From positions 1-36,970 of the forward strand of contig CAJWIF010000009.1 of assembly GCA_913041135.1 (NCBI GenBank): a DNA stretch of 36,970 nucleotides, given 5' to 3'. The notes below the pieces were generated by a model. That model saw only the letters and a list, made by a program, of their open reading frames with translations, was not told where the DNA came from and searched no databases. Numbering within the stretch: position 1 is the stretch's first letter; every line of letters begins with the position of its first letter. This DNA is from an uncultured Flavobacteriales bacterium. GTDB taxonomy: Bacteria > Bacteroidota > Bacteroidia > Flavobacteriales_D > Sanyastnellaceae. This document shows positions 14,411-22,949 of this stretch, in pieces. The translations under genes were made by a program, and so were the position numbers.

Positions 14411-17137
14411 ATGCATTTTGCAAGAATTCACTTCGGATGGTCTTCGTTGAGCTGGTCACAGCTCCGATGGACTTTATTGCTCTTCGCAATGGGGGTGTCA
14501 TGGTCTGCTCAAGCAACCCACAATCGAGCTGGTGAAATCACGTATTCCCATGTAGAAGGGTTGACGTATGAAATCCTGATTACAACCTACACAAAGACCA
14601 ACGCTATAGCAGACAGGCCGTGGTTGTATCTGTATTGGGGAGATGAAAATGGAGCTCCCGTAGATAGCTTGGAGCGAGAGTCGGAGCAGCTTTTGGACAA
14701 CGATGTTCAAATCAATCAGTATCGGGGTCAGCACACCTTTGGAGGTCCTGGGATCTATGAGATTTTAGTAGAAGACCCCAACCGAAATGACGGCGTTTTG
14801 AATATCCCAGGGTCTGTTGATGTGCCTTTCTCCATTCGAACGCTATTGATCATTGATCCGCAAGCTGGACACAACAACTCGGTGCAGTTGTTAAACCCCG
14901 CCCAACAAAACGCCTGTCTCTTCCAGCCGTGGATTCACAATCCAGGAGCCCACGATCCCGATGGAGACATCTTGAGTTATGATCTCATAGCCTGCAGAGG
15001 ATTCGAGAGCGAACCCATTCCCGATTACGTCTTACCCGACGCTGTCAGTCCTGCGGATGACTTGTTTAGTATTGACCCCGTCTACGGGGATTTGGTTTGG
15101 GAAACGCCTCAAATCGCGGGGGAATACAATGTGGCAATCCGGATTCGAGAATGGCGAGACGTGAATGGACAATTGATCATGGTTGGCGAGGTAGTTCGTG
15201 ATATGCAGATTTCTGTTCAGGTGTGTCAGAATCGTCCACCTGAACTGGAGTCGGTGGCGGATACGTGCATTGTCGCTGGGTCTTTCTTGACTATGGTATT
15301 CAATGCGGAGGATCCAGATGGAGATTTATTGGATTTAGATGCGATTGGAGGTCCGCTTTCGGAGGTGGAGAACCCAGCTGTTTTCAGTGATTTAGGAGCA
15401 GGGATTGGACAGTTTGTTTGGTTGCCAGAATGTGCGGAGGTGCGTGCGCAACCCTATCAGCTGGTCGTACGGGCTGAGGACAACAACAACCAAGTGACCT
15501 TGATGGATTTGGAAACGGTTCAAATTCACGTCATCGCTCCGGCTGTTGAGGTGCAAGAAGCCACGCCGGCGGGCAACAGTGTCATCGTAGAATGGAGTAC
15601 GCATACCTGTTTGGACGATCTGCCGGATTGGAAAGTGGAACAAGGCACATACCATATTTACCGAAGGATTGATTCATTGGAATGGTCACCAGGAAGCTGT
15701 GAAACAGGGATTCCGGAGTCGATAGGCTTTGATTTGATTGCGCAAGTGGAAGGTCTGAGCAATACGGTGTGGGTTGATTCCTCAACGCTTTCCTATGGAG
15801 CGACTTATTGTTACCGCATCGTGACAGAATGGCCCGGTAGCGGTGAATCGTTGTCCAGTGACCCCATTTGCGCAACCATTGCAAAGGATGTTCCTGTGAT
15901 GACCAAAGTTTCGGTGGAATCAACCGATGCCCTTTTGGGATCGGTGCAATTGGGTTGGTCGCCTCCGACCGATGCTGACACCGTGGTTTTTCCGGGGCCG
16001 TATTTCTATGAAGTGTTGGGCCGACCAGTGGGCGAGTCAAACACGAGCGAAGTGCTTTTGCACCAAACCAACTCCGGACCGTTTCTGAATTCTCCAGACA
16101 CCCTGTGGTTGCATGACTTTATGGACTCAGAATCGACAGCGTGGACATACCGTGTCCGCGGAATCAGTGGAACGGGTGAGATTGGTGTTTCATCGCCGGC
16201 TTCTTCTCCCTGGCTCACGTTGGAACCCGATGACAACCGCCTCACCTTGATAGTTGAAGCGGACGTTCCTTGGAGCAACACAACTTACCGGATTTATCGA
16301 GCGGACGATTTCGGGACTTTCCAATGGATTGCGGATAGCGAGTTAAATGTCTATGTGGACTCCGGCTTGGTGAACAATATGACCTACTGTTATCGTGTAG
16401 AAACATCTGGCGGTTTTGAAGGGGACGGCATTCCCCAGACGCTTTTAAATTGGAGTCAAGAAGCATGTGGTCAGCCCTTTGATCTCACTCCCCCATGCCC
16501 TCCAGTGTTTTCATTGGACTCCGATTGCGCTGATGAAGTGAATAGCATGGAATGGGCAGATGTTGTGGGGTGTGCAGACGATGTTCAAGGATATCGATTG
16601 TATTGGGCTCCAACGTTGGGAGAGCCCTTAGAGCCTTTTGAAACGTGGGACGCCCCCCTGTTGAGCAGCTTTGTTTGGAATGAAGATGGAGCGTTGGGGA
16701 CGTTGGCAGGTTGCTTTGCTTTGACGGCACTGGACAGCTTACTGCCGGGACCTGACGGAACGTTGCGTCAAAATGAAAGTGCCATGAGCGATACCATTTG
16801 TGTGGACAACTGCCCCTTTTATTTCTTGCCCAATGTGTTCAGTCCAAATGGCGATGGATTGAATGATACGTTCCAGGCTTTTCCGTGGAAATTCATCGAC
16901 CATGTGGACGCCCGAATCTTCAACCGGTTGGGAGAACTCGTGTTCCAGACAGACAACCCTGCGATTGCCTGGACAGGGGAACACCAGGCGGGAAACACGT
17001 CTTCGACACTGCTCGCGGCTGACGGTGTCTACTATTACACCGTTCGGGTTTTTACAATTCGATTGACAGGCATCGTTGAAGAAAAGTTCTCTGGTGAACT
17101 TCATTTGATGCAAGGTGTTTCACCAATTGTAGATTAA
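14411..17137 (+). CDS. Large secreted protein with type IX secretion (CHU_C, type B) sorting domain
   Basis: This 908-residue protein has a signal peptide (hydrophobic core at about 20-30, ending SAQA near 35). Two DPDGD motifs (about residues 180 and 300) sit in cadherin- or Ig-like domains. Three fibronectin-III-like units follow (about 395-740), the first and third sharing TYCYR plus a later Cys (SDPIC, SQEAC) that could form a disulfide. The end, from about 805 (FLPNVFSPNGDGLNDTF), is the gliding-motility-associated CHU_C domain that directs export and surface attachment through the type IX system. It is probably a surface adhesin or secreted factor; the ligand is unknown. The ATG at 14411 gives a proper signal peptide, whereas the open frame to 14285 does not. 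It runs 9 bases ahead of ribE. Confidence 0.88.
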   Translation: MHFARIHFGWSSLSWSQLRWTLLLFAMGVSWSAQATHNRAGEITYSHVEGLTYEILITTYTKTNAIADRPWLYLYWGDENGAPVDSLERESEQLLDNDVQINQYRGQHTFGGPGIYEILVEDPNRNDGVLNIPGSVDVPFSIRTLLIIDPQAGHNNSVQLLNPAQQNACLFQPWIHNPGAHDPDGDILSYDLIACRGFESEPIPDYVLPDAVSPADDLFSIDPVYGDLVWETPQIAGEYNVAIRIREWRDVNGQLIMVGEVVRDMQISVQVCQNRPPELESVADTCIVAGSFLTMVFNAEDPDGDLLDLDAIGGPLSEVENPAVFSDLGAGIGQFVWLPECAEVRAQPYQLVVRAEDNNNQVTLMDLETVQIHVIAPAVEVQEATPAGNSVIVEWSTHTCLDDLPDWKVEQGTYHIYRRIDSLEWSPGSCETGIPESIGFDLIAQVEGLSNTVWVDSSTLSYGATYCYRIVTEWPGSGESLSSDPICATIAKDVPVMTKVSVESTDALLGSVQLGWSPPTDADTVVFPGPYFYEVLGRPVGESNTSEVLLHQTNSGPFLNSPDTLWLHDFMDSESTAWTYRVRGISGTGEIGVSSPASSPWLTLEPDDNRLTLIVEADVPWSNTTYRIYRADDFGTFQWIADSELNVYVDSGLVNNMTYCYRVETSGGFEGDGIPQTLLNWSQEACGQPFDLTPPCPPVFSLDSDCADEVNSMEWADVVGCADDVQGYRLYWAPTLGEPLEPFETWDAPLLSSFVWNEDGALGTLAGCFALTALDSLLPGPDGTLRQNESAMSDTICVDNCPFYFLPNVFSPNGDGLNDTFQAFPWKFIDHVDARIFNRLGELVFQTDNPAIAWTGEHQAGNTSSTLLAADGVYYYTVRVFTIRLTGIVEEKFSGELHLMQGVSPIVD

Positions 17138-17146
17138 TACCGCAAG

Positions 17147-17755
17147 ATGTTTACAGGAATTATAGAAGGAATGGGGCGATTGGAACACATCGCACAAGAA
17201 GACACCAATGTTCACTTCACATTGAGTGCCCCGTTTGTCGATGAATTGCATATCGACCAGAGCGTTGCCCACGATGGTGTCTGTTTGACAGTTGTGGCAA
17301 TAGAAGGGGGGCGGTATACCGTTACTGCCATCGCTGAAACGCTTGAACGAACCAATTTGAAATCGTGGATTGTCGGAGGCAAGGTGAATTTAGAACGGTG
17401 CACGCGTGTTGGCGATCGACTCGATGGACACATTGTGCAGGGCCACGTTGACACCACCGCTATTTTGGGATCGGTGATTGACTTGAATGGTAGCTGGAAA
17501 CTTTCGTTTCGCCATGAGACGTCTCCAGAGTTCATGACCGTTCCCAAGGGATCCATCACCATCAACGGAATTAGCTTGACCGTGGTAGACTCTTCAGCGG
17601 GTGGGTTTAGCGTCGCAATCATTCCCTACACGTGGGAACACACCAATTTGGGCCAACTGAAACCGGGCGTTCCGGTCAACATTGAGTTTGATATTGTCGG
17701 GAAATACGTTGCCCGAATGTGGAGCCAAGCTCAGGCGGGAGAGCCTGAGGCTTGA
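17147..17755 (+). CDS. ribE: Riboflavin synthase, alpha subunit
   Basis: This enzyme dismutates two 6,7-dimethyl-8-ribityllumazine molecules to riboflavin and 5-amino-6-ribitylaminouracil. The 202-residue protein has the diagnostic [10 protein letters not shown] start and two lumazine-binding repeats of about 95 residues, the second opening at GHIVQGHVD; each contains a SLTV or CLTV strand (GVCLTVV, GISLTVV). It lies 9 bases after the type IX-secreted protein gene, an unrelated partner, so co-transcription may be incidental. Its last 25 bases overlap the 3' end of lptB on the other strand. Confidence 0.95.
   Translation: MFTGIIEGMGRLEHIAQEDTNVHFTLSAPFVDELHIDQSVAHDGVCLTVVAIEGGRYTVTAIAETLERTNLKSWIVGGKVNLERCTRVGDRLDGHIVQGHVDTTAILGSVIDLNGSWKLSFRHETSPEFMTVPKGSITINGISLTVVDSSAGGFSVAIIPYTWEHTNLGQLKPGVPVNIEFDIVGKYVARMWSQAQAGEPEA
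17727..17753. terminator. Hairpin in the ribE/lptB tail-to-tail overlap
   Basis: The arms AAGCTCAGGC and GCCTGAGGCTT pair around a 6-base loop with one bulge. It lies inside the 25-base region where both genes still code. It could end both transcripts, but there is no real U-tract on either side, so this call is tentative. Confidence 0.35.
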
Positions 17756-18507
17756 GACCGCTGGCGAAGCTCGAAGTTCTGACCGAGATACACCCGTCTC
17801 ACCTGCTCATCGGAAGCCAATTCATCCGCAGTACCGTGTTTTAGGATGCGCCCTTCAAAGAGCAAATAAGCCCGGTCGGTGATGTGCAGCGTCTCTTGAA
17901 CATTGTGGTCCGTGATGAGAATTCCGATGTTTTTCGACCGCAGTTGATTGACAATCCGTTGGATGTCTTCCACTGCAATTGGATCCACGCCGGCAAATGG
18001 TTCGTCAAGTAAAATAAATTTAGGATCGGTCGCAAGCGCTCGCGCTATCTCGGTGCGTCTTCTTTCCCCCCCACTGAGAACATCGCCGCGGGACTTTCGG
18101 ACTTTTTCCAATCCAAATTCAGCGAGCAACGACTCCAATTTATCCTTCTGCTCTTTGATGGATAGCGTCTGCAATTCGAGAATGGCCGCGATGTTGTCTT
18201 CGACACTCAGTTTTCGAAAAATGGATGCCTCTTGCGGCAAATATCCTAAGCCCAATCGACTTCTCTGATACATGGGCATGGACGTAATTTCACGGTCATC
18301 GAGAAAAACGTGGCCTGCATCGGCCTGCACCAATCCCACTACCGTATAAAAGCTGGTAGTTTTTCCAGCTCCATTGGGACCAAGCAATCCCACCACTTCA
18401 CCTTGCGTCACTTCCAATGAAACGCCATCCACTACCCGACGCTGGCCATATTGCTTGACCAGCCCGCGGGCGTGTAATTTCATGGGTTTCTTAGACTGTC
18501 GATCCAT
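17731..18507 (-). CDS. lptB: LPS export ABC transporter ATP-binding protein
   Basis: LptB powers the LptBFGC complex, which extracts LPS from the inner membrane for transport to the outer membrane. The 258-residue protein has Walker [10 protein letters not shown] (about 43-51), the LptB-type signature [15 protein letters not shown], Walker [14 protein letters not shown] and the H-loop TDHNVQETL. The start is either ATG 18507 (taken here) or ATG 18483, which gives the family-like [17 protein letters not shown] box ends only 4 bases before 18507, so the shorter form would be the one with a leader. It is the last gene of the kdsD/tatC/DUF5686 group. Its final 25 bases overlap ribE tail to tail. 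Confidence 0.94.
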   Translation of the reverse strand: MDRQSKKPMKLHARGLVKQYGQRRVVDGVSLEVTQGEVVGLLGPNGAGKTTSFYTVVGLVQADAGHVFLDDREITSMPMYQRSRLGLGYLPQEASIFRKLSVEDNIAAILELQTLSIKEQKDKLESLLAEFGLEKVRKSRGDVLSGGERRRTEIARALATDPKFILLDEPFAGVDPIAVEDIQRIVNQLRSKNIGILITDHNVQETLHITDRAYLLFEGRILKHGTADELASDEQVRRVYLGQNFELRQRSQASGSPA

Positions 18508-18511
18508 GGTG

Positions 18512-18519
18512 TAAAGGTA
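18512..18519 (-). promoter_or_regulatory. Near-consensus -7 box TACCTTTA before lptB
   Basis: There is one mismatch to TAnnTTTG, and the box ends 4 bases before the ATG at 18507. It lies in the 38-base gap after the DUF5686 gene and could give lptB a promoter of its own. No -33 is evident. Confidence 0.35.
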
Positions 18520-18545
18520 ATCGGGCGTTTCGGAATGCGAATGGT

Positions 18546-21008
18546 TCAAATTTCAGCAGCGAATCCGATTCGAATTCCCCAGCTATCGGCAGTCCCAAAC
18601 TCCCGGTCTGTGCGCCAAACAGCATCTAATCGAAGAAAGCGAAAGATGTTTTCAATGCCCAATGAACACTCGGTATAGGGCGCTGCTATTCCATTCGTTC
18701 CGTCGCGAAGTGCCACCAAACCTTCGTGCTTTGCATCCCAACTCCCCACGATTGATTTCACTCCTGCAACCTCTCTGAGACCGATGCGGCGAAGCAATGG
18801 AATGTGGTTGAGGAAAAACCCTTCGAGGTGCCATTCTACGGAGGCTTTGATCCACTCGTCGGTGACCAATTCAAGGGGGTTTAACAGGTTGAACGACTCC
18901 GGAGTCATGAAGTATGTTCCACTTGCAGCGACCACTTCCATCAAAGGGTATGGAGCCGACCCCCAGTACTTTCCTGCTTGCGCCAACCACTCAACGCGTC
19001 CAACCAGTCCGATGCGCGCAACGTCTTCAGCGTCGAGCGTTGATCGGAGGTAGTTGTATTGCGAGCCAAGAACTCCGGGCAGTCCCCACGTTGCCGTTCC
19101 GGTAACAATGGGCCACTCCGTGCCCAAGCTGATGCGCTCAAACTCTCCACTGACGAATCGCTCTTGGAAAGCGTATCGGAGTATACCGGTGAATTCAGTT
19201 GTGATCAATTGATCAAGGGGAGAACCGTCTTCAGGATCTTTAAAGTCCCAGTCACCAATGGCGGCAACTCGGCGATGACGGCCTTCCACAAATCCACTAA
19301 ACCCCTTTCCGAATTCATGCAAGAGGCTGGCCTCAGCGCGAATGACTTCCGACAGTGGGGCGATCGAACCTGTTCTGAGCAGGGAAGTGAAGACTTCCCC
19401 TTGGTCGAGCAATCCGTTCATCCCAAATTGCTCTACATCTCTTTTGATTTCGAAATTAGCTTCGGTGCGCGGCGATTTCCGGAGGATAAACCGAAGATTA
19501 AGTCCGGATTTCCAGCGGTGGTCCAACGTTCCGTATGCGACGAAAATGCCCGGCATGAAACGTTTACTGAAGGCATTCGAAGTCCGCAGATCCAGTCGGT
19601 ACCGATCGCCTTCGGTGGGGTTTTTCGTGTAGGCGGACCACCATGCCCCCCATTCCAAAGGGCCTGTCATTACATATCCTGTAGCCCCGAGATAGGCCAG
19701 TTTTTTGACCCAACGATAGGCCGGAATGTTTTGAACGGAGTCCACCATTTCATAGATGCGGCTTTCTCTTTCCAAAAGCGGCTTTGGCCGCAATCCCGAC
19801 CAGTCAGATTCGGAAACGGCTGTGGAATTGATAGCGAATATCATATCGCGACCACCCGTCCAAACAGAATCGGGCCAGGCATCTGCCCAAGCGCTTTCGC
19901 TGAAGTCAATCGTACGCCGGAGATACGCTCCGAGTGTCCGATCAGTGAGGCTCATGTCAATGAGCATGGATTCGTGGGACAACATCCAAGCGACTGTCGT
20001 GTCAGCATCTTTCTGAATGGGTTGGAATTCTTGTTTCCAGCTAAATGAACGGACATAGTTGACGTTGGCGGATTCACTAAGATTCGCCTCAACACGGGCA
20101 AGAGAAAGACTCAACGTGTCAATCCACAATTCGCCTTCGAATGTTAGTTCTCCCTTGCGCTTCGGAACAAAGGCGAGGTGGATTGCCGCGCGTTCATTAA
20201 TGTCGAGCGTGTCGAGTATGTAATACCGGTAGTGCGCATTTCCCCGATCATGCAGCGGTGAAGTGAAGGCCCGGTTCAGCATCAACAAGCGATTCTGATA
20301 GAGATTGATCTCTGGAAAACGGGCATTCAATTCAGATGGATTGTCTCCTCCTGTGATCCGTCCGCTCATTCGAGCAGCTTCAATCACGGCTTGCTTACGC
20401 GTTGGATTACGCGCAGTATGAACAGTCCCAATGGACTCTCCGATCATGAGAGGGAGCGCGGTTCGGACTTCAGAACTGTCCATGTAATCGAACACCCATG
20501 AAAAAGGCCCCCAATACCACCGTGTTCTTTGCTCTTCGCTGATATCATTAACGTCTAGTTCAATGCGTGTAAACGTTTTTTGTTTTGCCGCAGGGAGCTG
20601 TGAAGGATCGTTTTGTGCTTTGGCCTCCAAAACCCTTTGCATAAAAGGTTTGGCGGGATTTACGGCTTCTGGATCAGGACGGACTTCAGCCGCAATCAAT
20701 GTGACTTGACGGGGTTCCAACGCAATGTTTTGCTTCTGCTTGATGCCTCGGGTAACATTCAACGACTGGCTGCCATATCCCAAAAAACTAACGTAAAGCA
20801 TTCCAGGGCGTCGGGGTGTGGTCAGAAAATACTCTCCGTTTTCATTGGTTGCAACGCCTTCTCCAGACGCGCTGAATGATACATTGACATACGGAAGCGC
20901 TTTCCCATTGCTCACATCAAATACGCGCCCTGAAACAGTCGTATTTTGAGACCACCCGGTGATGGAGCCAAGGAAGATGAGAATCAAAAAGAGAATCGGG
21001 GGCTTCAT
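18546..21008 (-). CDS. DUF5686 / CarboxypepD_reg-like outer-membrane protein
   Basis: This 820-residue protein has a signal peptide ([17 protein letters not shown]), then a CarboxypepD_reg-like Ig domain (about 22-100; [28 protein letters not shown]), then a long DUF5686 region that is mostly amphipathic strands, as expected for an outer-membrane beta-barrel, ending in aromatic-rich strands ([12 protein letters not shown]). The layout resembles the plug-like extension of TonB-dependent receptors, but no TonB box or plug is visible. Its substrate is unknown. The ATG at 21008 lies 5 bases after the tatC stop; a TTG directly upstream is less likely. Its place between tatC and lptB suggests an envelope-assembly role (inference). 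Confidence 0.85.
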   Translation of the reverse strand: MKPPILFLILIFLGSITGWSQNTTVSGRVFDVSNGKALPYVNVSFSASGEGVATNENGEYFLTTPRRPGMLYVSFLGYGSQSLNVTRGIKQKQNIALEPRQVTLIAAEVRPDPEAVNPAKPFMQRVLEAKAQNDPSQLPAAKQKTFTRIELDVNDISEEQRTRWYWGPFSWVFDYMDSSEVRTALPLMIGESIGTVHTARNPTRKQAVIEAARMSGRITGGDNPSELNARFPEINLYQNRLLMLNRAFTSPLHDRGNAHYRYYILDTLDINERAAIHLAFVPKRKGELTFEGELWIDTLSLSLARVEANLSESANVNYVRSFSWKQEFQPIQKDADTTVAWMLSHESMLIDMSLTDRTLGAYLRRTIDFSESAWADAWPDSVWTGGRDMIFAINSTAVSESDWSGLRPKPLLERESRIYEMVDSVQNIPAYRWVKKLAYLGATGYVMTGPLEWGAWWSAYTKNPTEGDRYRLDLRTSNAFSKRFMPGIFVAYGTLDHRWKSGLNLRFILRKSPRTEANFEIKRDVEQFGMNGLLDQGEVFTSLLRTGSIAPLSEVIRAEASLLHEFGKGFSGFVEGRHRRVAAIGDWDFKDPEDGSPLDQLITTEFTGILRYAFQERFVSGEFERISLGTEWPIVTGTATWGLPGVLGSQYNYLRSTLDAEDVARIGLVGRVEWLAQAGKYWGSAPYPLMEVVAASGTYFMTPESFNLLNPLELVTDEWIKASVEWHLEGFFLNHIPLLRRIGLREVAGVKSIVGSWDAKHEGLVALRDGTNGIAAPYTECSLGIENIFRFLRLDAVWRTDREFGTADSWGIRIGFAAEI

Positions 21009-21013
21009 CAAGA

Positions 21014-21844
21014 TTAGGCGCGTTCAGCATTTCGATTGACCACGCGTCGAGAAATGACGATGCTCACTTCGTAGAGCACCAATACAGGCAATGCAACGAG
21101 CACTTGGCTGGTTAAATCCGGAGGAGTGATCACTGCGGCGATAATCAATATGGCGACCAAGGCGTGTCGTCGGTACGACTTGAGGATTTCAGGAGTGACC
21201 AGGCCTGCTCGGCTTAGGAAGTAGACCACTACAGGGAGTTGAAAGATCAATCCAGCGGCCAAAGTAATGGAGGCGATGGTCTTCATATAGGACATCACGG
21301 AAATCCGAGCTTCCACATCTCCGAGTTCATAGTTGCCTAGAAATTGCAATGACAGGGGGGCGATGACCCAGTAGCCAAAAGCGACTCCAGTGAAAAACAA
21401 GGCGGAAGAGCTCAGGCCGATGCCGTTGGCTGCTTTGACTTCTGCCATTTTCAGTGCGGGCCGAATGAACAGCCAACCTTGCCAAAAGACAAGAGGAAAT
21501 GCGATGATGAAGCCTCCAATTGCAGAGACTAGGATGTGCGTGGTGAAATTCCCCAGCATGGTGGTGTTGATCAGCTCATAGCGAATCTCTTGAACACACA
21601 GTGTTTGTCCAGCACCGATTGTTTCCGACAACCAGCACCACGCTCTAAAACTCGCAAAATCTATCCGTCGTGGACCGAAAAGCACCGTTTCAAAAAGCCA
21701 AGACTTGCAGATAAACAAGGTGATTCCTGCCGAAAGAATGAAGACAGCCGACCAAAAGAGTCGTTTGCGTAATTCTTCCAAATGGTCCAAAAAGCCCATC
21801 TCGGCTTCCTCGGTTTTTTTCTCTGTGGGTTGATCCAATGCCAT
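21014..21844 (-). CDS. tatC: Sec-independent (twin-arginine) translocase subunit TatC
   Basis: TatC recognises twin-arginine signal peptides and forms the core of the Tat translocon for folded proteins. The 276-residue protein shows the N-terminal signature FLDHLEELRKRL (18-29), six predicted membrane helices, and an expanded first periplasmic loop with two cysteines (about residues 56-100). TatA/B are not in the window. It follows kdsD by 16 bases and precedes the DUF5686 gene by 5, a compact operon. Confidence 0.95.
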   Translation of the reverse strand: MALDQPTEKKTEEAEMGFLDHLEELRKRLFWSAVFILSAGITLFICKSWLFETVLFGPRRIDFASFRAWCWLSETIGAGQTLCVQEIRYELINTTMLGNFTTHILVSAIGGFIIAFPLVFWQGWLFIRPALKMAEVKAANGIGLSSSALFFTGVAFGYWVIAPLSLQFLGNYELGDVEARISVMSYMKTIASITLAAGLIFQLPVVVYFLSRAGLVTPEILKSYRRHALVAILIIAAVITPPDLTSQVLVALPVLVLYEVSIVISRRVVNRNAERA

Positions 21845-21860
21845 GGTGGATGCTGACGGA

Positions 21861-22832
21861 TTAATAAATCCCTTCTTTTAGGATGTCATGCAAATGGACC
21901 ATGCCCTGGTAGTGTCCTTGCTCAAGCACTACGATTTGTGTGATGGATGTGGATTCCATGCATTGGAATGCTTCAACGGCCAATTGGTTAGATTCCATCG
22001 TCTTTGGTGAGGTCGACATGATGTCTCGTGCCGGAGTGCTAGGAGAAAGTCCTTTTTCAATGGAGCGACGGATGTCTCCATCGGTGATGATACCAACGAG
22101 CATGTTTCCGTCCATTACGGCGGTAGCTCCACAACGTCCAGCGCTCATTTCAAGGACGGACTCCTGAAGTGATGTGGTGACATCGACTTGTGGCTTTCTT
22201 TCTGTTGAAACCAAGTCTGCCAACCGAACATAAAGTCGTTTGCCAAGTGCTCCTCCTGGGTGAACTTGAGCAAAGTCCTCTCCGCGAAAACCTCGAGCCT
22301 CCATGAGACAGGTTGCTAGGGCATCTCCCAAGGCCATTTGAGCGGTTGTGCTTGACGTTGGGGCCAAGTCCAATGGGCAGGCTTCCTTTTCTACTGTAGC
22401 GTCCAATACCCAACGGCTTTGGAGCGCTAAATGTGAATCGGTGTTACCTACCATTCCAATCAACGGCGCACCCAGGCTATGAATCAGGGGGGTGAGCGCC
22501 TTGATCTCAGGGGAATTGCCGCTTTTTGAAATGCACAAAACCACGTCTTCTTTTTGCACAAGGCCCAAGTCTCCGTGGATTGCATCGGCTGCGTGCATGA
22601 AGACGGCCGGTGTCCCGGTTGAATTGAATGTGGCAACGAGTTTTTGAGCGATGATGCCACTCTTGCCAATTCCGGTGATAATCACCCTGCCCTTGAATTG
22701 CAAAAGATGTGATACGACCGACTCGAAGTCATCATCGAGCTGCGTCATTAGTTGACGGACGGCATCACTCTCCAACTGAAGAGTCAGGCGTGCCCGTTCT
22801 AGAATGGTGAGCTTTGGTGAAGGCGTATTCAA
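21861..22832 (-). CDS. kdsD: D-arabinose-5-phosphate isomerase (KpsF/GutQ family)
   Basis: This enzyme interconverts ribulose 5-phosphate and arabinose 5-phosphate, the first step to the Kdo of LPS. The 323-residue protein has an N-terminal SIS domain (about 35-165; GIGKSGIIAQKL, then AIHGDLG and CISKSGNSPE) and a pair of CBS domains (about 205-323; GIITDGDIRR near the middle). The start is TTG at 22832: an in-frame stop lies 21 bases upstream and the next ATG would remove 28 residues, including conserved N-terminal helices. It heads the tatC/DUF5686/lptB operon and is divergent from recQ. The SIS-CBS-CBS layout is also found in family members of other substrate preference. Confidence 0.9.
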   Translation of the reverse strand: MNTPSPKLTILERARLTLQLESDAVRQLMTQLDDDFESVVSHLLQFKGRVIITGIGKSGIIAQKLVATFNSTGTPAVFMHAADAIHGDLGLVQKEDVVLCISKSGNSPEIKALTPLIHSLGAPLIGMVGNTDSHLALQSRWVLDATVEKEACPLDLAPTSSTTAQMALGDALATCLMEARGFRGEDFAQVHPGGALGKRLYVRLADLVSTERKPQVDVTTSLQESVLEMSAGRCGATAVMDGNMLVGIITDGDIRRSIEKGLSPSTPARDIMSTSPKTMESNQLAVEAFQCMESTSITQIVVLEQGHYQGMVHLHDILKEGIY

Positions 22833-22900
22833 GTTGGTAGAGTTGAAGCGTTAGATAGGCGTGTCGATTGCGGCGAGAAGTTGTGTATCTTTCAATAGCG

Positions 22901-22908
22901 CAAAGCTA
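22901..22908 (-). promoter_or_regulatory. -7 box TAGCTTTG of kdsD operon
   Basis: This is an exact TAnnTTTG match in the 117-base region between the divergent kdsD and recQ starts. It would give a leader of about 60 bases before the TTG start, longer than for most genes here. The -33 is poor. Confidence 0.45.
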
Positions 22909-22949
22909 AAACTTTCGTCCGGTGAAAACCGGCACCAAATGTCTGATTG

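Noticed and set aside
19059-20048. 329-residue plus-strand open frame inside the DUF5686 gene
   Set aside because: It lies wholly antisense to a well-supported gene, has no recognisable domain or promoter, and its composition is that of a codon shadow.
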